A stretch of DNA of 64,000 bases from positions 208,765-272,764 of the forward strand of contig NZ_JACSPV010000001.1 in assembly GCF_014836955.1 (NCBI RefSeq), given 5' to 3'. This stretch comes from Bacillus norwichensis (GTDB lineage Bacteria > Bacillota > Bacilli > Bacillales > Bacillaceae_C). A program made the position numbers and the translations under genes. Positions within the stretch are counted from its first letter, which is position 1. Every line of letters starts with the position of its first letter. The notes beneath the pieces were generated by a model. It ran no database searches and had not been told where the DNA came from. It saw only the letters and a program-made list of their open reading frames with translations. Positions 49,970-57,979 of this stretch are shown here, piece after piece.

Positions 49970-50860
49970 ATGATGTTAAAAATTAAAAAATTGAGTGACA
50001 TTCCCATTAGAGATGCCTGCGATGTCTGGAATCAAGGATTTGTTGATTATTATGTAAACATGCAAATGACCGTCAGCCAATTCACTTTCAGATTAGGGTG
50101 GGACGAGCTCTCGCCCGATTTTTCTTTTATCGCTTATTATAATGGCCTTCCCGCTGGAATTATTTTAAATGGAATCAATGAATTGAACGAAAGAAGGCTG
50201 GCCTGGAACGGAGGTACAGCAGTGTCCATTTCTTTCCGGGGCAAAGGGATTGCAAAAAAATTAATGAAATCGACAGTCGCGCTATACAGACAGGAGAATG
50301 TCGATACTGCAAGCTTAGAAGCTTTCACTGTCAATGAGCACGCCATTCGCCTATATGAAAGTTTTGGATACCAAACTTCAGATGAATTGGTATTTTTGAA
50401 GAACACAAAATCTGAGGAGGAAAACTCAGTTAGTATGTCAGCGATGCCAGGCTATTCAATCCATCACGGACTCGCGCATGAAATTCGTGAACTATCGTTC
50501 TATCAGCATGATGCCCCATGGAAGACCCAATGCAATTTCATCCGCAATGGTGAATCAATTGTTATGAAAGATAAAAATGAGAAGGCCGTGGCGTACGCCT
50601 TGTTTCAAAAAAAGAATGGTAACATCATTCTTTATCAATGTGCCGCAGATGAAAGAAGACCAAACAAACCGGACCTTTTACAGTATTTAATAGATTATTT
50701 GCTACAAGCAGAGTCACGCATTATATCAACTTATAATCTGCCAGAAAAGAATCAGCTCCTCATAAACATTTTAGAAAAAGCCGGATTTAAACAAGAATTT
50801 ACGGAACACAAAGTTCCACTAAAACAAGTGTGGATGAAGAAAGAAATGACATCCTGCTAA
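49970..50860 (+). CDS. GNAT-family N-acetyltransferase
   Basis: A 296-residue protein. The N-terminal GNAT domain has the acetyl-CoA loop VSISFRGKGIAKKLMKSTVA near residue 80 and AFTVNEHAIRLYESFGYQ near 118. The C-terminal half (from about 160) is a second, degenerate GNAT-like unit ending with an ILEKAGFKQEF motif. Two adjacent ATG codons at 49970 follow AGGGG. The substrate is unknown. Confidence 0.88.
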   Translation: MMLKIKKLSDIPIRDACDVWNQGFVDYYVNMQMTVSQFTFRLGWDELSPDFSFIAYYNGLPAGIILNGINELNERRLAWNGGTAVSISFRGKGIAKKLMKSTVALYRQENVDTASLEAFTVNEHAIRLYESFGYQTSDELVFLKNTKSEEENSVSMSAMPGYSIHHGLAHEIRELSFYQHDAPWKTQCNFIRNGESIVMKDKNEKAVAYALFQKKNGNIILYQCAADERRPNKPDLLQYLIDYLLQAESRIISTYNLPEKNQLLINILEKAGFKQEFTEHKVPLKQVWMKKEMTSC

Positions 50861-50864
50861 CTAT

Positions 50865-50903
50865 AAAGAAACTGCCTGGTGAAGACGAGGGCAGTTTCTT
50901 TTT
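50865..50903 (+). terminator. Terminator after the GNAT gene
   Basis: AAAGAAACTGCC pairs with GGCAGTTTCTTT, then T residues. Confidence 0.88.
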
Positions 50904-51235
50904 GTCTTTCCCAAGCAATACACTTCTTTTACTGCCCCCTACCAGTAATTTATTTTTTCTTCTACTTTCAATTTTTCATCAAATTAGATATTTCAGTATA
51001 ACAAATGTATAACTATTTGGATATGATTCCAATATTCCCCAAAATTACCGTCACAAAAAATACAATACTAAGAACCTTTTGTGACAACAAAGTTATAATT
51101 ATTGTCTTTTTTAGTCGATAGGAATATTATTTTTTCGCGTGGGATTTTCTTGAAGAGTTTTACAAAAATTTGAAGTTTATTACTATTCTCCAATACAATT
51201 CCAAGCAATTCCGAATGAAATGAGGGGAGTATTCT
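50904..51235 (+). other. Promoter and leader region of qoxABCD
   Basis: An AT-rich stretch of 330 bases. It contains the inverted pair GTCACAAAA/TTTTGTGAC (listed separately), a TATAAT at 51094-51099 without a good -35, and the ribosome binding site GAGGGGAG before the GTG start of qoxA. No ORF is seen. Confidence 0.5.
51050..51085. promoter_or_regulatory. Inverted repeat upstream of qoxA (possible operator)
   Basis: GTCACAAAA (51050-51058) and TTTTGTGAC (51077-51085) are perfect inverted arms 18 bases apart, just before a TATAAT at 51094. The half-site TTGTGA resembles Rex and Fnr/Crp-type half-sites, but the wide spacing is unlike a single Rex site. Confidence 0.4.
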
Positions 51236-52159
51236 GTGAAGACTAAATGGTTGCTTATGTCACTTACCGTCTTTATTTCTTCCGTCCTTTCGGGGTGTGA
51301 AAATTCATTAATGATTTTTGATCCGAAAGGTCCGCAAGCGAAAACCTTATCTGACACCATCCTATTCTCGATCTTCATGATGGTTGGTATTTTATTAGTC
51401 GTCTATATTTTGTATTCTTATATGCTTTTAAAATATCGTTCATCCAAACTGGACGAGGACTATGAGCCTCCCCACGAAGAAGGCAGCAAATGGCTTGAAA
51501 TCACTTGGACAGTCATTCCAATTATCATTGTAATCGTACTGTCTGTTGTTACTGTCCGTACAACGGGGGATGTTGAGAAAGCACCGAAGGCTTACGCTGA
51601 TGATAAGCCACTGGTTATATATGCATCATCATCTAACTGGAAATGGCATTTCAGCTATCCTGAAGAACAAATCGAAACGGTAAACTATGTGAATCTTCCG
51701 GTAAATAGACCAGTTGAATTTCGCCTATATTCATACGGTCCAATTACAAGCTTTTGGATTCCTCAGCTTGCAGGTCAAAAATATGCGATGAGCGATATGG
51801 TGACAAGAGTTCATCTCGTTGCAGAAACTCCAGGTTCATATGTGGGAAAAAACTCAAACTTCAGCGGTGAAGGATTTGCTCATATGGAATTTGAAGCTCA
51901 GGCAATGACTAAAAAAGAGTATCAAGACTGGATTAGCGATGTGAAAGATACTGCACCAAAATTGACAGAAAAAGAATTTGATAATCTGTTAGAAACACCA
52001 CATGTGGGGAGAAAAACCTATAAGTCAACACATCTGGATTTCAGACCAGCACCTGAGGGGAAAAATGCAGGCCACCATCATAACGATGCTGAAAAGAAAA
52101 CGGACTCTTCAGATGTACATGATCATATGCAACATGGACATGCTGCACATGAATCATAA
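51236..52159 (+). CDS. qoxA: Quinol oxidase subunit II
   Basis: Subunit II of the aa3-type menaquinol oxidase. A lipoprotein-type signal ends at SVLSGC (Cys21), two transmembrane helices follow, then the cupredoxin domain with YASSSNWKWHFSYP near residue 130. The CuA-binding Cys pair of cytochrome c oxidases is absent, as expected for a quinol oxidase. The tail from about residue 277 is unusually His-rich (GHHHND, then DHMQHGHAAH). The start is a GTG with GAGGGGAG upstream. Confidence 0.94.
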   Translation: MKTKWLLMSLTVFISSVLSGCENSLMIFDPKGPQAKTLSDTILFSIFMMVGILLVVYILYSYMLLKYRSSKLDEDYEPPHEEGSKWLEITWTVIPIIIVIVLSVVTVRTTGDVEKAPKAYADDKPLVIYASSSNWKWHFSYPEEQIETVNYVNLPVNRPVEFRLYSYGPITSFWIPQLAGQKYAMSDMVTRVHLVAETPGSYVGKNSNFSGEGFAHMEFEAQAMTKKEYQDWISDVKDTAPKLTEKEFDNLLETPHVGRKTYKSTHLDFRPAPEGKNAGHHHNDAEKKTDSSDVHDHMQHGHAAHES

Positions 52160-52201
52160 GAACCTCAGCCATGAAACCCAATCTTGAAAGGGGAAAAAAT
52201 A

Positions 52202-54145
52202 ATGAAATGGGATGAATTTTTCGTTACTGGCGAACCGATGATCTACGCTTCAATGGTAGCCATCGCACTTGTTTCCATCGCAATTCCCGTTGCTCTCACC
52301 TATTTTAAAAAGTGGGGATACCTTTGGCGGGAGTGGCTGACCACCGTCGATCATAAAAAAATCGGCGTCATGTATATTATTTCTGCTTTATTGATGCTTT
52401 TCCGCGGAGGGGTTGATGCCCTATTAATGAGAGCCCAGACGGCCATCCCTGAAAACGGCCTTCTAGATGCACAGCATTACAATGAAATATTCACAACACA
52501 TGGGGTCATTATGATCCTGTTTATGGCGATGCCATTTGTAATCGGATTGATGAACGTTGTCGTTCCGCTTCAAATCGGAGCCCGCGACGTTGCTTTCCCG
52601 CGCTTGAATGCAGTCAGCTTTTGGCTCTTCTTTGCCGGAGCCATGCTGTTCAATATTTCTTTTATTATCGGGGGATCTCCTGACGCTGGTTGGACAGCGT
52701 ATTTCCCTCTTTCCAGCCTTGAGTTCAGCCCAACTGTTGGAAACAACTATTATTCCTTAGCGCTCCAAATTTCCGGTATCGGTACTTTAATGACAGGAAT
52801 CAACTTTATTGTCACCATTATTAAAATGCGTGCACCAGGCATGACATTGATGAAAATGCCAATGTTTAGCTGGTCTATTTTAATCACAAATGTCATCGTC
52901 GTTTTTGCATTCCCTGTCTTGACCGTTGCACTTGCATTAATGATGCTTGACCGTCAATTCGGAACTCAATTTTTTGCTATGCAAAATGGCGGAATGGACA
53001 TGCTTTGGGCTAACCTATTCTGGGTTTGGGGACATCCTGAAGTATATATTGTCATTTTGCCTGCGTTTGGTATTTACAGCGAAGTCATTTCTACCTTTGC
53101 TCGTAAAAATCTATATGGATACAAATCTATGGTATTCAGTATGATTGCCATCTCCGTTCTTTCTTTTCTCGTATGGGTTCACCATTTCTATACGATGGGT
53201 CACGGAGTCATGGTTAATAGCGTATTCTCCATCACAACGATGGCCATTGCAGTGCCGACCGGGGTAAAAATATTCAACTGGCTCTTTACACTGCGAAAAG
53301 GAAAAATCAGCTTTACGACACCAATGCTGTATGCACTCGCCTTCATTCCGATCTTTACAATCGGCGGTGTCACCGGAGTTATGCTAGCTATGGCAAGTGC
53401 TGACTATCAATACCACAACACGATGTTTCTTGTAGCCCATTTCCATTACGTTTTGATTCCGGGTACTGTGTTCGCGGTAATTGCAGGATACCATTACTGG
53501 TTCCCGAAAGTGTTCGGATTCCGTTTGAATGAAAGGATTGGAAAGCTTGCTTTCTGGTTTATTGCAATCAGCTTTAATGTTACGTTCTTCCCTCTCTTTA
53601 TACTGGGATTGAACGGAATGACAAGAAGAATGTATACCTATTCTGCTAGCACCGGCTTTGGACCACTGAATATGCTGTCCGCTATCGGCGCGTGCGGTCT
53701 GGCAATCGGATTTATCCTGCTTGTTTATAACATTTACTACAGTGTCCGCCATAGTCCAAGAGATGAAACAGGTGACCCTTGGGATGCCAGATCTTTGGAA
53801 TGGAGCACACATAGTCCAGTTCCAGTTTATAATTTTGCAAAAGTCCCTGAGATTCATAGATTGGATGAATTTTGGTTTGCCAAAAAAGAAAAGCGCTCAT
53901 TAGCAGAAGGAGCATTTGAGCCGATCCACATGCCAAGCAATAATGGACAGCCATTCATTATGGGCGTGATCTTCTTTTTCCTTGGATTCTTTATGGTGTT
54001 CAGCTGGTGGGTCCCGGCAATCATTTCAGGAATTGTCCTGCTTGGCATTATGGCCTATCGCTCATTCGAACGTGATCACGGCTATTATATATCAGTTGAA
54101 GAAATCGAAAAGACTGAAAACACGACGCGAGGTGAATCAATGTGA
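52202..54145 (+). CDS. qoxB: Quinol oxidase subunit I
   Basis: The catalytic heme-copper subunit, 647 residues with about 15 helices. The CuB histidine and cross-linked Tyr lie in WGHPEVYIVILPAFG near residue 280, the CuB His pair in VHHFYTMG near 329, and the heme ligands in HFHYVLIPGTVF near 417. It pumps protons while reducing oxygen. GAAAGGGG precedes the ATG. Confidence 0.96.
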   Translation: MKWDEFFVTGEPMIYASMVAIALVSIAIPVALTYFKKWGYLWREWLTTVDHKKIGVMYIISALLMLFRGGVDALLMRAQTAIPENGLLDAQHYNEIFTTHGVIMILFMAMPFVIGLMNVVVPLQIGARDVAFPRLNAVSFWLFFAGAMLFNISFIIGGSPDAGWTAYFPLSSLEFSPTVGNNYYSLALQISGIGTLMTGINFIVTIIKMRAPGMTLMKMPMFSWSILITNVIVVFAFPVLTVALALMMLDRQFGTQFFAMQNGGMDMLWANLFWVWGHPEVYIVILPAFGIYSEVISTFARKNLYGYKSMVFSMIAISVLSFLVWVHHFYTMGHGVMVNSVFSITTMAIAVPTGVKIFNWLFTLRKGKISFTTPMLYALAFIPIFTIGGVTGVMLAMASADYQYHNTMFLVAHFHYVLIPGTVFAVIAGYHYWFPKVFGFRLNERIGKLAFWFIAISFNVTFFPLFILGLNGMTRRMYTYSASTGFGPLNMLSAIGACGLAIGFILLVYNIYYSVRHSPRDETGDPWDARSLEWSTHSPVPVYNFAKVPEIHRLDEFWFAKKEKRSLAEGAFEPIHMPSNNGQPFIMGVIFFFLGFFMVFSWWVPAIISGIVLLGIMAYRSFERDHGYYISVEEIEKTENTTRGESM

Positions 54146-54738
54146 AGATCGATCACTCAGTACCTCTTGAATACAGTACAGAAGAAAATCAATTGAAGGT
54201 TATCGGTTTTTGGGTTTTTCTTGGAGCAGAAATCGTCTTGTTCTCTACACTGTTCGCCGTCTATTTCACCTTGCAAAACAATGTAGGAAACGGCCCCAGC
54301 GGCAGCCATATTTTCGAATTAACACCAGTCATGGTAGAAACGATTGTCCTGTTATCGAGCAGCTTTACAATTGGACTCGGTATTCATGCCATGCGGCTCG
54401 GCTTAAAAAAAGCGATGTTGATATTCTTTTCGATCACATTATTGTTAGGTCTTGTATTCCTTGGAGTGGAGATCACCGAGTTTGTCACGTACGTGCACGA
54501 AGGTGCAACAATGCAAACAAGCGCCTTCCTTTCCAGTCTCTTTACTCTACTGGGAACGCATGGTGCTCACGTTACATTCGGCTTGCTATGGGGAATAGCC
54601 ATTTTAATCCAGGTAAAAAAGCAGGGATTTACACCTGAAACAGCCAACAAATCATTTATTTTCTCACTCTATTGGCATTTTCTTGACGTTGTCTGGATCT
54701 TCATCTTCAGCTTCGTCTACTTGAAAGGAATGATGTAA
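54142..54738 (+). CDS. qoxC: Quinol oxidase subunit III
   Basis: A 198-residue membrane subunit with five helices and the family stretch GFWVFLGAEIVLFSTLFAVY near residue 22. The GTG start overlaps the qoxB stop (GTGA), with GAGGTGA upstream, indicating coupled translation. Confidence 0.95.
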   Translation: MKIDHSVPLEYSTEENQLKVIGFWVFLGAEIVLFSTLFAVYFTLQNNVGNGPSGSHIFELTPVMVETIVLLSSSFTIGLGIHAMRLGLKKAMLIFFSITLLLGLVFLGVEITEFVTYVHEGATMQTSAFLSSLFTLLGTHGAHVTFGLLWGIAILIQVKKQGFTPETANKSFIFSLYWHFLDVVWIFIFSFVYLKGMM

Positions 54739-54739
54739 G

Positions 54740-55030
54740 ATGAAGCGATTATTTCCCTTGCCGCATGTGATGGGATTCGTCTTCTCACTCATCCTTTCAC
54801 TTGTTGCCCTGGTTGTTGTCTTATTTGATATCCCCTTCAAAGCCGGAATGGCTATACTTGTTATAACCGCATTGATACAGGCAAGCCTTCAGCTATTCCT
54901 GTTCATGCATGTGAAGGAAAACGGCGACAGCAAAACACTTTACACAAATATCGGTTATGCGCTATTTGTTGGAGTCGTGACGATTTTTGGAACTTTGTTC
55001 GCCATGCTTTGGGGTTACAATATGATTTAA
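54740..55030 (+). CDS. qoxD: Quinol oxidase subunit IV
   Basis: A 96-residue protein with three helices; LQASLQLFLFMHVKE-type sequence near residue 50 is typical of subunit IV. It starts two bases after qoxC and ends the operon before a terminator. Confidence 0.94.
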   Translation: MKRLFPLPHVMGFVFSLILSLVALVVVLFDIPFKAGMAILVITALIQASLQLFLFMHVKENGDSKTLYTNIGYALFVGVVTIFGTLFAMLWGYNMI

Positions 55031-55038
55031 GCAGTACT

Positions 55039-55062
55039 AGCCCGGCATTGTCCGGGCTTTTT
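55039..55062 (+). terminator. Terminator of qoxABCD
   Basis: AGCCCGG pairs with CCGGGCT across six bases, then five T. Confidence 0.88.
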
Positions 55063-55138
55063 ACATTCTTCTCCGAATGACGAGATTACTTTTACTAAAA
55101 AAAATTGAGCTCCCCTGAATGTCAGAATCCACCAAAAT

Positions 55139-55160
55139 TTTTTTAGAATATTCTAAAAAT
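55139..55160. promoter_or_regulatory. Perfect palindrome beside the -35 of the purine permease leader
   Basis: TTTTAGAATATTCTAAAA (55141-55158) is an 18-bp perfect palindrome ending three bases before the -35 hexamer. The position suits a regulator binding site. No matching regulator is obvious. Confidence 0.5.
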
Positions 55161-55161
55161 A

Positions 55162-55190
55162 TTGTCTTTTCTAAATTATTCATGTATGAT
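55162..55190 (+). promoter_or_regulatory. Sigma-A promoter of the purine permease leader
   Basis: TTGTCT (55162-55167), 17 bases, TATGAT (55185-55190). Transcription should start near 55197, almost 400 bases before the permease start. Confidence 0.7.
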
Positions 55191-55197
55191 AGTTTTT

Positions 55198-55213
55198 ATA
55201 AAGCGCTTACATA
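55198..55213. promoter_or_regulatory. CcpA cre-like site
   Basis: ATAAAGCGCTTACATA contains AAAGCGCTTACA, close to the catabolite-responsive element consensus, right at the predicted transcription start. This is a position typical of repression by CcpA. Confidence 0.55.
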
Positions 55214-55350
55214 AATGTGACATATTAAAGAAATTCTATCATTTTAATAAAAGCAATCGAATGAATGACTGAAAATCGGAGACTTTATTGTTAAATCAAT
55301 AAGGTTCCGAAGCAGTTATTGCCCTTCATTAAACCTTGTTGACCGAGGTT

Positions 55351-55406
55351 AAGGAAGCCGCAATTAAAAAGATGCGTGTCGCCTCTTTTTTAATTGCGGC
55401 TTTTTT
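55351..55406 (+). terminator. Leader terminator upstream of the purine permease
   Basis: AGCCGCAATTAAAAAG pairs with CTTTTTTAATTGCGGCT (with a one-base bulge) and is followed by T residues. It lies inside the leader, about 185 bases before the permease start, so most transcripts may end here unless antitermination occurs, or this is the end of a separate small RNA of about 200 nt. Confidence 0.7.
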
Positions 55407-55466
55407 CATTTCCAAAACAATCGCAACAAATTCAAAGTATCGAACTTGAAGAGGTGATGGAACAAA

Positions 55467-55598
55467 TTGAAACCAAAAGCATCTCAGGAAAAAGATTACT
55501 ACCCCCAGGTCTACCTGCCCAATCTTTATTTGCGAGGCTCTCCACCCTATTGTAATGTCTCAATCACAATACCAAAGGAGGAATATTCAAATGAATAA
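55467..55598 (+). CDS. Possible 43-residue leader peptide overlapping the permease start
   Basis: A TTG at 55467 with GAGGTGATGG upstream opens a frame (KPKASQEKDYYPQVYLPN) rich in Tyr and Pro that ends at a TAA eight bases inside the permease gene. The overlap would allow translational coupling. No family is recognised. Confidence 0.35.
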   Translation: MKPKASQEKDYYPQVYLPNLYLRGSPPYCNVSITIPKEEYSNE

Positions 55599-56907
55599 GC
55601 AATTAGGTTTCTGGAAGCTGGGAACATTTGGCATGCAGCATGTTCTTGCCATGTATGGCGGGGCAGTCGTGGTCCCATTGATCGTCGGTCCTGCAATTGG
55701 TTTAAACGAAGCAGAAGTTGCCTATTTAATCTCCATTGATTTATTCACATGCGGACTAGCGACATTCTTGCAGGTGATCGGAAATAAATTTTTCGGCATC
55801 CGAATGCCAATCGTAATGGGAGTTGCCTTTCAGGCAGTTGGACCTATGATTGCCATTGGTACAATGCAAGGTGTTCCAGCTATTTTCGGTGCGATTATTG
55901 CCGCGGGTGCCATTGTAATTTTTTTAGCTCAATTTATGGACAAGATCATCCCTTTTTTTCCTCCAGTAGTAACAGGCACAGTAGTTATCATAATCGGCAC
56001 CTCCCTGATAGGCGCTGCAATGGGCAACATTACTGGACAACCCGATTCATCCGATTACGGAAGCCTGACAAATTTATTATTAGCCGGGCTTACACTCGTA
56101 GTCATCGTCTTGCTAAACCGCTTCTTCCAAGGTTTCATGAGAGCTATTTCAATTTTAGCATCTTTAGTTATCGGTACCATCGTCGCCGCTTTTATGGGAC
56201 TTGTTGACTTTTCAAGTGTTGGTGAAGCTTCTTGGTTCCATATGGTCACTCCGTTTCGTTTCGGTCCCCCGGAATTCCATTTAAGTGCGATCCTCAGCAT
56301 GGTTCTAGTTGGAATTGTCAGTATGATGGAAGCAACAGGAGTCTATTTTGCTCTGGCAGAAGTAATTGATAAAAAGTTAACTGGAGATGATATAAAGAAA
56401 GGATTGCGTGCAGAAGGACTTGCACAAATAATTGGCGGTATTTTTCAAGCTTTTCCTTATACGACATTTTCACAAAATGTCGGTCTCATTGCTTTAACAG
56501 GGGTCAAACAAAGAAGAGTAGTTGTAGCATCTGGCTGTATTCTAGTCATTCTTGGCCTTTTGCCAAAAGTAGCAGCCCTGACTCTGATTATTCCAAATCC
56601 TGTACTTGGAGGAGCAATGATTGCCATGTTTGGAATGGTCATGGCTTCCGGAATCCGTCAACTTTCATCTGTTGACTTCCGAAGAACAGAAAATCAACTC
56701 GTCATTGCATTATCGGTTGGTCTTGGCTTAGGCGTATCCATTGCTCCCGATGTATTTGCGAATGTACCGCAAAATATTCGGATCCTTTTTGAAAACGGGA
56801 TTGTGACAGGCGGATTCGCCGCTGTCTTGTTAAACCTTATATTAAATGGTGTTAGTAAAGGTGATGGAAGGGACATTAAACTGGATCATACATCTGATAT
56901 TGCTTAA
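55591..56907 (+). CDS. NCS2-family xanthine/uric acid type permease
   Basis: A 438-residue purine:cation symporter with about 14 membrane segments. The start MNKQLGFWKLGTFGMQHVLA with AMYGGAVVVPLIVG is typical of PbuX and PucJ/PucK, and the NAT signature is QNVGLIALTGV near residue 300. AAAGGAGG lies upstream of the ATG at 55591. No xpt or purine-catabolism gene is adjacent, so xanthine and urate cannot be distinguished. The leader carries a cre-like site, a palindrome and a terminator; no purine riboswitch was seen. Confidence 0.9.
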   Translation: MNKQLGFWKLGTFGMQHVLAMYGGAVVVPLIVGPAIGLNEAEVAYLISIDLFTCGLATFLQVIGNKFFGIRMPIVMGVAFQAVGPMIAIGTMQGVPAIFGAIIAAGAIVIFLAQFMDKIIPFFPPVVTGTVVIIIGTSLIGAAMGNITGQPDSSDYGSLTNLLLAGLTLVVIVLLNRFFQGFMRAISILASLVIGTIVAAFMGLVDFSSVGEASWFHMVTPFRFGPPEFHLSAILSMVLVGIVSMMEATGVYFALAEVIDKKLTGDDIKKGLRAEGLAQIIGGIFQAFPYTTFSQNVGLIALTGVKQRRVVVASGCILVILGLLPKVAALTLIIPNPVLGGAMIAMFGMVMASGIRQLSSVDFRRTENQLVIALSVGLGLGVSIAPDVFANVPQNIRILFENGIVTGGFAAVLLNLILNGVSKGDGRDIKLDHTSDIA

Positions 56908-56949
56908 ATAAAATGTCGGCAATGATGAGCATGTCATTGTCGACATTTC

Positions 56950-57095
56950 TATCAAATGGCCTTGGCATATTTACGCCCAGATTGTATAGAGCTTTGCTTA
57001 ATACATTTCCTCTGAAAATCTGTGGCATCCGCCGGAGGCTTTAACTTTATTCAGCTGTGGTTCGAACCCCCACTAAATGGAGAGACAAAGTTAAA
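56950..57095 (+). repeat. Dispersed intergenic repeat, copy D (shortened)
   Basis: It shares the left end ATCAAATGGCCTTGGCATA, the central AAAATCTGTGGCATCCGCC block and the right end AAAGTTAA, but lacks the AGAAGTC hairpin block. Its middle hairpin has decayed to GGTTCGAACC with weak flanks. It lies between convergent genes, 45 bases from the ABC permease stop. Confidence 0.85.
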
Positions 57096-57140
57096 CTAAA
57101 ATGCGGATGGTTCTTGTTTCCTCTATTTTCTTATCAAGAG

Positions 57141-57977
57141 CTACTGTTGGAATATGTCCTTTTGGACCCCTGAACGGTTCATTTTTGAAAAATCAATTTT
57201 TGTAAAAACTACACTAGAAAGCATAAAACACAAGATTCCGAACGAAAGTACAATGAGAAAGCTGATTTGAGGAGTGATAACAAAGCCGCTGAATTTAAAC
57301 GCAAGCTGTTCCCCAATCAGTTCATCCGTTGTCAATGACATCTTTTCCAAAGTCAATGTTCTGAAAAATGCAGCTGCATACGTCATCGGATTTAATAGAG
57401 CGATATATTGAAGAGCGTTGGGGAGCAAGCTAAGCGGCACATAGACTCCGCATAAAAAAGTGATAGGTGTTGTAACAGCCATTGTGACTATTTGAAACGT
57501 CTGGGAATTTTTCACTAATGCAGCTAAAAGTAAACCGAAGGAAGAAAATACGAACCCTACAAATATCATAGAAGCAACGACCGCGATGGGAGTTAAAATG
57601 GAGTTATATTTCAGGCCAATAAAATAACCGACGATGAGTATTAAAAATCCTTGAATTGCGGCGACAGTTGTGGAAGACAATATTTGACCGGCAGCGATCT
57701 GAATTCTTTTTACCGGGCTGACAAGCACTTCTTTCATATAGCCTGAAACAATATCTTCAATCGTGGACGTGGCAATATTCAATGATGTTTGAAAAACAAC
57801 GATGATCACGATTCCTGCCAAAACATAATGAACCGGATTGCTGATGAAAGCACTTTTGAAAATGGTACTTAGCAAATACAAATAGAAAAATGGCATGATC
57901 AGAATCAATACCAGTTGCGTGCGATTCCTGAAAAACAATTTCACATTTCTTAACCATAACGCCAAAACAATACGCAT
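57141..57977 (-). CDS. ABC-2 type exporter permease (DrrB-like)
   Basis: A 278-residue protein with six membrane segments of the ABC-2 family. It starts MRIVLALWLRNVKLFFRNRT and has the conserved VSGYMKEVLVSPVKR cytoplasmic loop near residue 78 and TPITFLCGVYVPLSLLP near 170. It follows its ATPase gene by two bases. The substrate is unknown; relatives export drugs or polyketides. Confidence 0.9.
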   Translation of the reverse strand: MRIVLALWLRNVKLFFRNRTQLVLILIMPFFYLYLLSTIFKSAFISNPVHYVLAGIVIIVVFQTSLNIATSTIEDIVSGYMKEVLVSPVKRIQIAAGQILSSTTVAAIQGFLILIVGYFIGLKYNSILTPIAVVASMIFVGFVFSSFGLLLAALVKNSQTFQIVTMAVTTPITFLCGVYVPLSLLPNALQYIALLNPMTYAAAFFRTLTLEKMSLTTDELIGEQLAFKFSGFVITPQISFLIVLSFGILCFMLSSVVFTKIDFSKMNRSGVQKDIFQQ

Positions 57978-57979
57978 CG

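Noticed and set aside
53384-53857. 157-codon frame antisense to qoxB
   Set aside because: Shadow of the highly conserved qoxB gene.
55197-55406. Purine riboswitch before the permease
   Set aside because: None of the conserved junction or loop sequences of the purine aptamer is present.
55332-55450. Signal-peptide-like frame across the leader terminator
   Set aside because: The hydrophobic stretch is produced by the terminator stem and has no properly spaced ribosome binding site.
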